DNA of 64,000 bases from Amaranthus tricolor. Lineage: Eukaryota; Streptophyta; Magnoliopsida; Caryophyllales; Amaranthaceae. Under the pieces are notes generated by a model. That model saw nothing but the letters and a program-made list of their open reading frames with translations, made no database searches and was not told the origin of the DNA. The position numbers and the translations under genes are program-made. This document shows, in pieces, positions 45,791 to 57,208 of the stretch; position 1 is the stretch's first letter; each line of letters begins with the position of its first letter. The stretch lies in NCBI RefSeq assembly GCF_026212465.1, contig NC_080052.1, forward strand, positions 12,295,621-12,359,620. Direction: 5' to 3'.

Positions 45791-46549
45791 GTGGGGTTTG
45801 ATTATATGAATGGGATATGTAAAACCATCTCCATAGACCTAGATAAGATGTCATTTTTTGAGTTAGAAGAAATTGTAAGGGAGGATCTTGGGGTAAAACA
45901 TGAGTTTTGTCTTTGGTATCATTTACCTAATGCTGTTAGCTTTTTGGACGGGTTAAAGAGAGTTACCGATGATATTTGTGTTGGGAAAATGTCTGAAATA
46001 ACAGTTGAAAATAGAGCATTATCTGTTTATGTAGTTAATGATAAGGATAATGAGATGTTGGTTCTAGAAATATCAAAAAGTGGTACTAAACATAGTGAAG
46101 TTTGGTCCACTGTTGGGAATAGGAAAAAGTTGACCCCTAAGAGAGCATCTAAGGCGAAAGAATCCCTTAGTGAAAGTTGCATACCTCTTGAATATTATTT
46201 TTCTGAAGATGAGCAACATTTTGGTAATAGTGCTAAGGTACGTGATGAAGATGCATCTGAGGAGGATGATTCACAAGATCTTGATTATGAGCTATCGTAT
46301 GAGGAGGAAGATGAAGATGAAATTTCGGAGGAGCTTGTGCAAAGTCAAGATTTATCATTGTCATTCGAAAAAGTAGAGCAAGTGGGTGATTCTGTTTTGA
46401 AATTGGGTGAGTGTAGTAACACACAGAGTTTATCTGAGTATGAAAATAGTATGATGAAGATGATGATGCTACTACCGATTTTAGGAAGTTTAAATGGATT
46501 GTTGGGCAAGTTTTTAGCACCCCATCAGTTGAATTTAAGGAGGCGGTAA
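45791..46549 (+). pseudogene. MULE-2 transposase N-terminal (PB1-like) region
   Basis: A 252-codon open frame starts at 45791. The first 80 residues (MGFDYMNGICKTISIDLDKM, FFELEEIVREDLGVKHEFCL) fit a PB1-like N-terminal domain. An acidic run with EEDDSQDLDYEL and EEDEDEISEEL follows. The last 30 codons are out of frame: a shift near 46455 moves to the frame that reads STPSVEFKEAVRKYE, the start of the MuDR domain. The remainder of the gene lies downstream. Confidence 0.75.
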
Positions 46550-48905
46550 GGAAATATGAAATTCATCAGGGAAGAAATGTAAAATTTCATTTGAGTGACA
46601 AGTCTAAATTGAATAAGCTTGGTGTAAGGTGTATTGATGGTTGTCCTTTTAAGCTCTACGCTAGTTGGGATAAAACACGAGCTTCCTTTATTGTCAAGAA
46701 AGTTAATGGTGATCAGTGATCACACTTGTCAAAGAAACATGGATTCTAATCGTCAATTCAAAGCTTCTTGTTGTGCAGATCAGTTACTTGATTTATTCAA
46801 GTCAAGGCCACACATTCCTTCTGCAGAACTAGTTGATATTGTTAGGAAACAATTTCGAATTATCATTAGTAGGGGCTTTGTGTACAAGATTAAGTATGCT
46901 GCACATAGGAGGTTACATGGATCTATGAAACAATATTATCAGAAGCTCATGAGCTATGTTGGGGTTTTAGAACGAAGTAACCCTAATAGCCACTTCGTTG
47001 TTGTTACTGATCCAAGCACAAATCCATCCACATTTTTTTAGAGGTTTTTTGTTTGCTTTGAAGGGGTTAAAGATGGTCGGGTTGGTGGGTGCAAGAAAAT
47101 ATAGTGCATTGATGGTTGTTTTCTAAAAACATTCTTGGGGGGAATGCTATTAAGTGCAGTTGGGAGAGACCCTAACGAGCAAATGTATTCATTGGCTTGG
47201 GTTGTTGTTGAGGGTGAAAACAATGAATCATGGAAATGGTTCATTTTTGAATTGAAGAAGTGTGTGCCTCATGATAATGGTAAAGACTGGATAGTAATAT
47301 CAGATGAACACCAGGTATACACCCTTCCCTACTGCTGTATTACTCCTATTGATGCTGCTGTGCATTTAATATACATCCATTTAGCCTCAAAATAGCTACT
47401 GATTTAGCTACTGTGCATTTAGCTGTTGTGTGCATTTAGCTGCTATGTGTATTTACCTGTGTGTATTAAGCTACTGTGCTGCATTTAGCAGGAAATGAAA
47501 TGATAAATCAAAAGGATGTGTAAAGAACATAAGTACAGCCTCACAACAATTAGGATGTGTAAAGAACATTAAAATTCAATCAATAGGTATGTACAAAAAG
47601 GAGAATTTCAATTGTTTTAAGTAAGGTGGAAAAGATGCAAAGCCCCAAATTCAAAAGCTAAAAACCACACTTCACAAAGTATGTTAACTAATCATATCAC
47701 AACTAATCACCCACTGGCTTCTAGAAAACAATGCACAGCAATGATAAGTAAGATTTAGAAATCTAAAACCAATTATTTTAAGGAAGTTCAAAAGCAAACT
47801 CTCAATTCAAGTTCTTCTGATAAAAGAAGTGGTATTCTTTTGCAAAAATATAAATTAAATTTAACTTCCAACCTTTCTTTATCCAGCTTGTAACAACCCC
47901 AACTTTCACATATAGGTAGAGATTATTTCAATAATTTGATCCAACATTATTTGATTTTCCATGCTCTTAACTTTATTTTTTGTGGGTCCCAAAGATTGAT
48001 GTTGTGCATTTAGTATACATCCATTTAGCCTCAAAATAGCTACTGACTTCAATATACTGATGCTACTGATTTAGTATACAGAATGTTATTCCTAATCCAG
48101 CTTAACACACTTATCTATTGTACAGAGCATTTTGAGGGCAGTCCAGCTGGAGCTTTCAAAAGCAGAACATAGGCATTGTGCTAGGCACATCTACACAAAT
48201 TGGAACAAGTCATTCAAAGGAGAAGAGATGAAATTATTGTTTTAGAGATGTGTCAAAGCATACAACTTGGCTAATTTTAAGGAAGCAATTAGTGAAATGG
48301 AGGACGTTAATCCGGTTGCTGTTGATGCCTTTAGGAAATGTGGTCCACACTTGTTTTGTAGATCTTTTGTAAAACTAGAAGGAAAGTGTAATGTTATTTT
48401 GAGCAATATGGTAGAAACTTTTAACAATTAAATTATGAATGCTAAATCCCATCACTTAATAGATATGCTTGAAGAAATTAGATCAATGCTAATGAGGAGG
48501 ATGGCTCATAAAAAGGAAGAGGCATTGAAGAAGTGGAAGGGTTTGTTATGTCCAAAGGTACAAAAAACGTTAGATTCAGAGAAGCAAGAAGTAACTAAGT
48601 GCACTGTCATTCCTTCAACATCAACTGGTTTCCAAGTAGCCTATTGTATGGATGTTTTAAAGGTTGATATTGAAAATAGAACTTGTACTTGCAGGAAATG
48701 AGATTTAAGAGGGATTCCATGTTGTTATGGAGTTGCATCTATTTTTTTACTTACATAAGGAGGTTGAGTCATACGTTGATCAGTGCTACACTAGAGAGGC
48801 TTATTTGAGAGCCTATGAAGGAAACATCAATCCTTGTATTGGCGAGAGGCATTGGCCTAAAATTGACAAACTGATCGGTCCTCCTCCAAATTAAGATTGG
48901 CCCTT
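46455..48905 (+). pseudogene. MULE-2 transposase: MuDR, DDE and SWIM domains
   Basis: MuDR domain: EFKEAVRKYEIHQGRNVKF and VRCIDGCPFKLYASWDKTRA. After a frameshift an N-terminal DDE-associated stretch has QFKASCCADQLLDLFKSRP and VYKIKYAAHRRL. The catalytic domain reads CIDGCFLK, GGMLLSAVGRDPNEQMYSLA, WIVISDEHQ, then, after a GT-AG intron (47315-48125), AVQLELSKAEHRHCARHIYT. The SWIM finger has VDIENRTCTCRK and LRGIPCCYGV, where Tyr stands in place of the usual His. Stops occur near 46720, 47040, 48242, 48430 and after CRK. The intron is 811 bp and itself holds a TGTAACAACCCC start-like text at 47889. Confidence 0.85.
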
Positions 48906-48985
48906 GTAGACCACGAAAGAAAAGAATCAAGGATTCGTATGAAGATCCTAAAAAACCAGGAAAGCTCTCAAGACACGGCGTTCAA

Positions 48986-49327
48986 ATGACATGTGGCATT
49001 TGCAATAAGGTTGAACATAACAAAAGGAAGTGTCCGGAAAATGGTAAAGCGATTGAGCAACCACATCCATTGAAGAGAAGTAGAGGAAGACTGAAAAAGA
49101 TTGTTGATGTTGCAACCAACACACCAGAGTTATCCCATCATAACATGTCTGCACAACCTAGTTCTTTAGGTAAAGGCAACAGGACAATTAGAACAGGTGA
49201 AGGGAGTAGAGGGGGTAGGACTGGTAGTGCAAGCGGAAGGAGTGGTGTCAGTACTGCTAAAAGGGGAAAGCCTAAGAAGAACCCTACTGAAATAATATCA
49301 ACCCAAGCATCGACAACAAAGAATTGA
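48986..49327 (+). pseudogene. MULE-2 transposase tail with CCHC knuckle
   Basis: The frame begins MTCGICNKVEHNKRKCPENG, a C-x2-C-x4-H-x4-C knuckle, then a long Arg/Gly/Ser/Lys-rich end (KRSRGRLKKIVDVATN, GEGSRGGRTGSASGRSG). It ends at a stop at 49325. Equivalent to 34798-35031 in MULE-1. The basic tail would bind nucleic acid. Confidence 0.75.
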
Positions 49328-49629
49328 TATTGCAAGACTAAGTGTCATATTGCTGCTCTTTTGGAAAACATAACTTTTTTCTATGTATTAAGTTACCATT
49401 ATGGTATAATCTATGGCTTAGAACATTGTTCAAATATTGCATTTTGGAAAAATTTTAGCACTTTTGTATGTAAGGAATGCTTATGTATGTAAAGGTAATT
49501 CTTGAAAATATTGCTACAAGATGTATGGATTGAGGCTATAATTCTTGAATCGAAGAAACTTTGTTACACTTTTTCATTACATTGGATTTTCAATACATAA
49601 AATTCCATTACATGATCAAATTCTTATAC
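49328..49629. other. MULE-2 spacer between transposase and GRF genes
   Basis: AT-rich, no gene. Both genes converge here, so it probably holds their poly(A) regions. Confidence 0.5.
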
Positions 49630-50116
49630 TTAGCTTAACATAAATAAGAACAATACAAATAAAACCCATGATGCAACAAGTACAAAACTTAACACTTTTT
49701 GTGCATTTACATATTCAACAACTTTGAATTTCAACATAGCTTCAACTTTGCATTCTTAGCCTTTAATTTCCTTTTTTTTGTCCATCAAAATAGCTTTCTC
49801 TTCTTCCAAACAAGAAGAAATTTCACTTGAATACTCTACATCTTTTTCCCACTTAAAAAATTTGCAATCTTGTGCCTACATTTTAAACATAAACATGAAA
49901 CCCTAATTGATAAAGAAATTAAAAATTAACAAAACAAAATAAAGCTATTGAAAAAAAAATAAACTTACTAGCCAAAATGCATATCCATAAAACCTCTCAC
50001 CAACCCTTGTTCCTTTTTTTGACTATTTATAATTTAGCATGAACACCATATTTACATAAAGGAATTCCTTTTGCAATTGATGTTCTAGATTGAGATGATG
50101 ACGAAGGAGAATACAT
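49630..50116 (-). pseudogene. MULE-2 GRF zinc-finger gene with C-terminal membrane segment
   Basis: The start ATG is at 50116 (MYSPSSSSQSRTSIAKGIPL, then CKYGVHAKL). After a TAA and a one-base shift the frame reads GTRVGERFYGYAFW. A GT-AG intron (about 49966 to 49880) leads to QDCKFFKWEKDVEYSSE and LEEEKAILMDKKKEIKG. A TAA at 49758 is followed in the same frame by a stretch ending SFVLVASWVLFVLFLFMLS, a membrane segment, and the final stop at 49630. The GRF pattern is C...N/G-x-G-x-RFYG...DC-FFKW. It is the counterpart of 39055-39480. Confidence 0.7.
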
Positions 50117-50269
50117 GTTAAATATCAAATTATTTTGGAGGTTAAAATGAAAATGGAAAAAAAAAATTGAGATGTTGGAAGAAGTAATTAAAATGGAAGA
50201 GCAAAGTGAGGAAATGAGGAAGATGAAGGCTGCTGTCTAGTATCTGATGAAGGAAATGAGGAAGTGACC

Positions 50270-50406
50270 TTTTCTCCCGGTTATAAACCGGTTAGGTATA
50301 CCAGCGGAAAACACATGTCAAAGTTCGTATTATTCATGGTTAATTGAAAGTTCGTATTATTGTAGAGAAATCAGTGAAAGTTCGTATTATTCAGGGTAAT
50401 TTTTCC
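50270..50406 (-). repeat. MULE-2 right TIR
   Basis: Inverted copy of 44870-45005, including three AAAGTTCGTATTATT motifs. TSD follows at 50407-50415. Confidence 0.9.
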
Positions 50407-50415
50407 TAATTTTTA

Positions 50416-51893
50416 TATATATAAAATATTACATAGAATAAGACATAAATAGTATCTCATAGTAGCGGAAAGTAAAAATAAGATGTCCCCCACACTCAAA
50501 TATAAGGTGTCAAAACAAACAATTAAACTAATATAGTTTAAGGATTATAAATATCCTAACACTAATTTATTAAAATGCACTCATGACGTATGATCTACGC
50601 CGCCCAACACTCATGCATTAAACATTAAAGAACTTGACATTACTATGGAAAACAAAAACATAAAATATGAGCCTTTAATTTTTTTTTTTAATTAGTCCTC
50701 TAAATTGAGCTTTTGATTTTTCTTGCATGCTCGAGCCCGAGCCTGCAATGACAATCACCGAGAATTAGGGCTGCCCTTCATCTCCACTCTTGAGCTTCAA
50801 CAATTTAATGGTTCAATTTATATTATAGATTTCAAAAATTGGTACTACATGAAGAAAATGTTGCTAATTCTTTATAATTGGCTTGTAATTTGTAGGTTAT
50901 TGTTTCTTTGATTAATTTGTAAAATGAGTTTCTGAGGGTCTCTCATAACTCTTGAATTATGATTCTTAATTTTGAGGTTCAAATTTGATGATTTAGTATA
51001 ATTTTGAGGTTCAATTTGATGATTTAGATATTTCTATTTTTGTGATTTTTCATGAGTTTCAATTTATGAGTGTCAAATCAAGTTCAATTGCAATCATTAT
51101 TAACGCAGAAATCAAAAGCTTTCTCTTTAAAAAATTCTCTCCGATCCACCATCCCAAAAGCCACTCAAAATAAATGTGGGATGGATAAATAATTACGGTT
51201 CAATAGTTAATTTGTATACAGAAATGTATATCCTTGATAATAGATTCGGTCCGATAGATTAGTATCAATGCTCAATTCATGAAACAGACTGATGTCGTTT
51301 GCGACTAATTCATTAACTCATTGTTTGATTTACATTTAGGGTTTGTTGGCGCAATCTTTAACTACTGTTTTGAAGGAAGCAACTCAGTTTGCAGTGATGA
51401 TAGAAAACAGATCGAGAAGGAAATTAATCGTCTATAAAAGAAACATAACTTCTTAAAAATATAAATGACAGATCGACAAGAAAAAGAAAGTTGCATTTCT
51501 ATGAATAAGAAAAATTGAGTGTAAAGACTGTCATTAAATTTCTTGCATAGTTGCACGTAGAAGTAGAACTGTGTTCTGTGGAGCAAAAGAAAGTTAGACT
51601 GTCTAGCTGGTGTATTTTTTGGACATGAGTTAATTAGAAATAAGATTAGAACATCTACTAATGGTTTGGATATATCCAAAGTCAATATCAATAAGTCTTA
51701 CGTCACGGATAGACGGTAGAGTAAGTAGCAAGGAATTTGTGATGATAGAGAATATCAAATATATTTTTGAATTTAGCTATAAATTATTTGGGCGAAAGAG
51801 GTTAAAATGATATGCAAGCACCACAATGCTTGGGTGAGAGTAGAGTTGAATTTATTTGAGAAAGTAAGGAGATGACTTTATGGTTTAGATAAT
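50416..51893. other. No gene; possible LTR continuation and AT-rich DNA
   Basis: Text from 50416 (tatatatataaaatattacat) to about 50640 continues the LTR-like start at 44851 once MULE-2 is removed (tagcggaaagtaaaaataag, gatgtcccccacac). The remaining 1.2 kb has no open frame longer than about 100 codons that I can support. Confidence 0.4.
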
Positions 51894-52279
51894 GGGTGTT
51901 ATTAAATATTGCCATCCTTTTAATTTTATCGCCACCCTCTAATGAAATTACGAATTTGTCCCTAGAGTTTAAAAAATTACGAATTTATCACTGGACTTAA
52001 AACTTGCTTAACAAATGTAAATGACACTTAATAACACTATTATCACTTTAATCCCGAATATTTAACCCTATATATATTGAATTTTCAGACGCGTTCTTGT
52101 GTGATGTACGAATTCAAACATGGTACTATCTCTCTAAAAACTCTCTAAAAACATTCTTTGATATTAAACTAGCTGTTAGTTGTAATCGATTAACTATGGC
52201 TAATGAAAGCGACTATAAATTGGATCTGGTACGTAAATTTTTCGATTTGAATCGATGAAATTTTTTTTAAAAAAAAAAA

Positions 52280-52400
52280 GTCGCAAAAACTGGGCAACTA
52301 GACCGTGATTCAGTCGTACAAAACTGGGCGACTGGATCATGGTCCAATCACACGTTTTGTGCGACTGAACCATGGTCCACTCGCCCAATTTTTGCGATTT
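52280..52400. repeat. Palindromic GTCGCACAAA-type motifs, left
   Basis: Inverted copies of tttgtgcgactg and its complement alternate with gaccatggtccactcgcc-like text. Related motifs lie at 55415-55530. Probable hairpins in the element's subterminal DNA. Confidence 0.6.
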
Positions 52401-52413
52401 GTTTTTTTTTTAA

Positions 52414-52527
<114 letters not shown>

Positions 52528-52559
52528 GTTTTTTTAATTTATTTTTTACCTACGTTATT

Positions 52560-52890
<331 letters not shown>

Positions 52891-52945
52891 TAGTACGGAG
52901 TAGGTACCTTGTGCCGGTCGCACGGCCTTAGCTGCTCTCATAGAA

Positions 52946-52978
52946 GGGGGGGAGGGGGGGGGGGGGGGGGGGGGTGGG
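52946..52978. repeat. G-rich tract
   Basis: Runs of G with single A (52953) and T (52975). On the minus strand it is the Pro-rich end of the PMD frame (PTPPPPPPLPP). Confidence 0.85.
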
Positions 52979-54559
52979 AATAGCCTGCACAAAGCCGACT
53001 TGTCGCACTGTCCGCTCCGGCAAATACACCTCGACGATATCAAAGCAAGTGATACCCCCGATGAAGGTGGTCCGTGGGTGCTCATTCAGCAAGGCCCTTG
53101 GAGCAGTCATGTACGGAGTCCATTCCACCTGCATACAGGCCAAGTTAACATATACAAATAATTTTAAAATAAAATAACATGCATAAGAAAGTGTGATGTG
53201 ATGTACAATACCTGAGTTTCCGTCATGGAGTCAAGTATACTACGGTAGTCCCTCAGACTATTGACCTCACAACCTGGCTTCGGCGTGGACCACATCTCCG
53301 CCCTAGTCTTATTAGGCACGTCTGCTCGGGGAGGATGAGGGCGGAAAGCGGAAAAGTACTCATAGATCCATGTCTGGAGCAATGTTAGGCAAGCCGCAAT
53401 GGTCTTGCACCCAGCCCTAGATGCCATTCCCAACTGCCGATACATGAAGGCCAAGGTCACCGCACCCAGGCGATCTCATCTTGTTCGACGTTCACGGCAA
53501 GTATCGGGTGAGGTCGCATGCCAGTTCTGGTCTTATCAGCTAGCAGGGTGGAGTCGACAATAGCCATGTAGTAGGCTGTCCACTGCGTATCCATGGCCTG
53601 GGTCCTATGACACAGCAGCATCAGTTCAGCAACGTTCACGCAGCCACTGGTGAATACACCTCTCCGCCGTAGCTCAGACATTGGCTCCCCGAACAGATTG
53701 GTGATACCGACCTGCCACTCCACCTCAGAAGGCTCAGCCGGCAAAGAACCTTCAATAGCAATGCTCAGTATGCGTTGCACGTTGTGCAACATAATCGTCA
53801 TTTCCCCCATGGCATGTGGAAGGTGTTCGTATCCGGCTGCCACCTCTCCACGAATGCCGATATCAAAGCACAGTCGATGTGCTAGTGCATAATGTACGGT
53901 AGTCGGCCGAGGGGAGTAGTAGGTAGAACATCGTACAGCGCATCGGTCATATCCCTCAGTCCGATGATGGCCTCCAACGGCCTCTTCCTATTACGGCATT
54001 CCAGAACCGGAGGCGTACGCTCGGAGCCGTCAAAAATAAGTTTAGCAATGTGCCCACCATAGCTACGTATCAGTCGCGTATCTGTTGGCCCCCCGAACTG
54101 GGACGATGTGGCTAACCAGTCCGTGCCAGCGGACTGTGAGCGCCTGCTACCCCGTGGCGGTTCATTATCGACGAGACTACGTCCGGCGCGCTCAGATGCG
54201 CCTGAAGAACTACGGCCGGCATGTGCAAATCTCCCGTCCGACCCCCGGAAAACAGTGAGGTCCACTAGGCGAACAACGTCGCCTACGTACTCAACATTAT
54301 CAGCATCATCATCATCACTAGAAACCCCCCAACTACTCTGGAGGCTGCTAGCCTGGTCATCTAAAGGGGTTCGCACTAGGCCCAGCGCACTCGACCTTTG
54401 GTCCACACTGTGTCTGGCAGCCTCTTCCTGCCTAGCCCTCCTAACAGAACCCGTTACCGCCCTCTCATGAGGATCACCTTTGAGCAGGGTAAGCCTAAAA
54501 CTATTACCCCTCAACAAGTGTCTAAAAAACCCCTTTCCTTTTCCTTGATTACCAGTCAT
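52975..54559 (-). pseudogene. Plant mobile domain (PMD) gene
   Basis: Minus-strand frames in order: 54559-53882 starts MTGNQGKGKGFFRHLLRGNS, has a low-complexity middle (SSDDDDADNVEYVGDV) and enters the PMD with RSYGGHIAKLIFDGSERTPP, LRDMTDALYDVLP. A TAG at 53884 replaces Gln. 53843-53457 has GEMTIMLHNVQRILSIAIEG and WQVGITNLFGEP. 53460-53164 has MTLAFMYRQLGMASRAG and LLQTWIYEYF. A GT-AG intron (about 53211-53132) leads to VEWTPYMTAPRALLNEHPRT and CFDIVEVYLPERTVRQVGF. This is the 'aminotransferase-like, plant mobile domain' family found in transposons and in the MAIN/MAIL1 genes. The coding part is much more GC-rich than its surroundings. Two frameshifts of one base lie in G runs (about 53815 and 53466). 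Confidence 0.8.
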
Positions 54560-54603
54560 TTAATAACATTAACAATAACAAGAACAACAACAACGTTAGT
54601 AAC

Positions 54604-54605
<2 letters not shown>

Positions 54606-54660
<55 letters not shown>
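54606..54660. repeat. (AAT)n microsatellite near PMD start
   Basis: First of several AAT arrays upstream of the PMD start. Confidence 0.9.
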
Positions 54661-54663
<3 letters not shown>

Positions 54664-55066
54664 AGTAATATAAATAAAAATAATAATTATTATTCAACAA
54701 AAAAAAAACGAAAAAAAATAATTAAAATCGCCACCTACAACAATAATAGAAATAATATTCAAGACAATATTAATAACAACAATAATAATAATAATAAAAA
54801 GAATAAGACAAATAAAAATAATAATAATTATTCACCAAAAAAACGAAAAAAATAAATAAATAAATTTGCCACCAACAACAATAATAAAAATAATATTCAA
54901 GAAAATATTAATCATAATAATAACAATAATAATATAAATGATAATAATAATAATTATTATTATTATTCACCAAAAAAAAGGAAAAAAAAAAGAAAAAAAA
55001 AAGAAAAAAACAGTCTCCACCAACAACAATAATAAAATTAATATTCAACACAATATAACAAAATCA

Positions 55067-55123
<57 letters not shown>

Positions 55124-55217
55124 TATTATTATTATTATTACAATAAACATATTTAAAATAATAAATTAATAATTAAAACTAAATTAAAAATTTAATAATA
55201 ATAATAATAACAATCAC

Positions 55218-55309
<92 letters not shown>

Positions 55310-55400
55310 TACTAATAAAAATAATAATAACAGTAATAGTAATAATAACAATAATAATATAAACAAAATTAATAATAATTAATCATAAGAAAACGGAAAA
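54661..55400. repeat. AAT-rich array region, about 740 bp
   Basis: AAT blocks (55062-55140, 55195-55310) alternate with AAC, ATAT and poly-A stretches. A motif caccaacaacaataat occurs three times (near 54872, 55018 and as cacctacaacaataat at 54732), each about 140-150 bp apart, so part of the region is a diverged longer repeat. Confidence 0.85.
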
Positions 55401-55819
55401 AAAAAATAATAATCAGTCGCACAAAAATGGCGACCCAGCAGCGGTTCAGTCGCACAAAATCCGCGGTTGGACCACGGTGTTTGTGCGACTGAAACGCTGC
55501 TGGGTTGCGTTTTTTTGTGCGACTTCATCCCTTTTTTTTTTTGATTAAAAATTTACAATAATACGATTCGAAAATAAATTACTTTGATTAATTGTTTGCG
55601 GATTGAATTTCTTAGTTTTTGCTCTAAAAATTTGTTGTTGTAAGTTCGTTTTTTGATTTTTTTAGTGTGATAAGAGAAGTTTTTAGTGAGATTGGGGTAT
55701 ATATAGGAAATTTTAAGTTCAATGGCAAAATTGTAATTTTTTAAAATTTAGGGGCATATTCGTAATTTTAATAGGGGGTGGCGATAAAATGAAAAGTGTG
55801 GCAAAGTTTAAAGATTGGG

Positions 55820-56953
55820 TAGTTAATTAATCTTGTGGTGTCTGCTGAAATGTTTTTGACTGATAAGCTACATTCAGGTTGGAGTCACAAGGAAAGAGTT
55901 GATAGATGTTGCAATTGGTATTGGAGGGAACTTTTTAGGACCTCTGTTTGTGCACACGGCTATTCAAACAGGTTGGAATATGTAGGCTCATTATGTTTAC
56001 TTTTTTTATATGTTTTAAATGAGGCTTTGTCGTAGCTTCCGTTACATATCTCACTTCTCTGAATACTTTGATATGATGCACACATAGAACCTGAAGTTGC
56101 TAAATGTGCACAAGCACATTAGCTACGTTTGTAAGTATTAGAGCAAGAGCGCAATCTACCAAATATAATGGTGTTGTGCAACACAAAAGAACCTTCAATG
56201 TGTCATGATGATGGTGCTATAAAGAACATGAGTGTGAAGCACCAAAGGAGCATTGGAATTTGCCTTGAACGAGTCAAGGCTCAAAGGGAGGGCTTGCTCG
56301 AGTGAGGCAGCAGCTAAACAAGAAGATCAGAAGCAGCGGAAGACCCGCTCGACTGGTCGAGCAGGCTGGCTCGGTCGAGCAGTGTACAGGCCCCGATCTG
56401 CGACATTCTGTTTTGTGGGCTGTTTTCTTTAGGGCTTTAAGGGTTTGGTCCTAGGGCTTCTAATATTTACTAGGCTATACAAGGGAGTCTTAGAACATCA
56501 CTAGACGCATGAGAAGAGGCAAATACATTAGAAAAATTAGGGCATTAGCCATTAGAGTGTTTTCTTTGTATTAATGCCATTTGTGGAGTTTCACCATTAA
56601 AGGTGAAACCTTTATGATCAAGAGTAAGCTTTTGACTATTGTAAGTTGAGTCATTAGTGTAATTGAGATTATATTAATGATAAGATACTTTATTTGAGGG
56701 GGAGATATCCATTGATACCTCATAAACACATTATGTTAATTGTTTATGGTTCTTATGTTTATGCTCTGTTTTTCACTCATCTTCTACGTCCTATTCTAAC
56801 ATTGTTGGGTACGAGCCATTCTCTTTCAGTAAGTTAGACCTTTATGGTCATTACATCTACTGGCTTAAGAATCAATCATTTACTTCACGCATTTTAATAG
56901 GATTCACCAATGAGTATGATGATCATTTTTTCGTCTTTTAATTTTACTGAATT
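55820..56953. other. LTR-like tract with GCTCGA palindromes, no gene
   Basis: The complement of text near 56340-56390 pairs ctcgactggtcgagcag and ctcggtcgagcag as short palindromes. A TTTAAAG-rich, CT-poor tail with gaaacctttatgatcaag and a polypurine gagggggagat at 56697 gives an LTR look. An exon-like stretch (about 55878-55981) reads [20 protein letters not shown] between a cag acceptor and a possible gta donor; I cannot assign it. Confidence 0.4.
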
Positions 56954-56969
56954 TTGTTGTTCTTTGGCT

Positions 56970-57208
56970 TTCAGAGAAGGAGCAATTGTGTCTATATAGA
57001 CAGCCAAATGAACACATGGGAAGTTGGTCTACCCGTTGAACAGGTACCTGTGGATCATCCTGAGCCCACACTAGGAATTAACTTTGCTAGGGATGACATG
57101 GTGGAAAAAGATTGGCTATCATTGATTGCACTTCACTGTGATTTGTGCCTAATTTCTATAGCATTTAACTTTGGTGCTCGTTTTAGGATTAACAAAATTG
57201 ACAGTTAA
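56970..57208 (+). pseudogene. Alfin-like gene fragment
   Basis: After an acceptor-like ttttcag the text reads [12 protein letters not shown], then after a one-base shift [40 protein letters not shown] and [14 protein letters not shown]. This is the N-terminal DUF3594 domain of Alfin-like PHD proteins, which bind histone H3K4me3. The canonical protein continues into a PHD finger; no such finger is visible in the following 700 bp. Substitutions at conserved sites and the frameshift mark it as a decayed exon. It is one exon only; whether it is a gene relic or a fragment captured by a transposon is open. Confidence 0.75.

Larger units (their letters stand above)
44870..50406 (+). mobile_element. 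MULE-2, Mutator-like element, TSD TAATTTTTA
   Basis: Termini start ggaaaaattaccct on both ends and match over about 130 bp. The 9-bp duplication TAATTTTTA is exact at 44861-44869 and 50407-50415, diagnostic for Mutator. The transposase gene is on the plus strand and a GRF gene on the minus strand at the right end. The 5537-bp element is complete in layout but has several stops and frameshifts. Its TIR differs from those of MULE-1. Confidence 0.95.
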
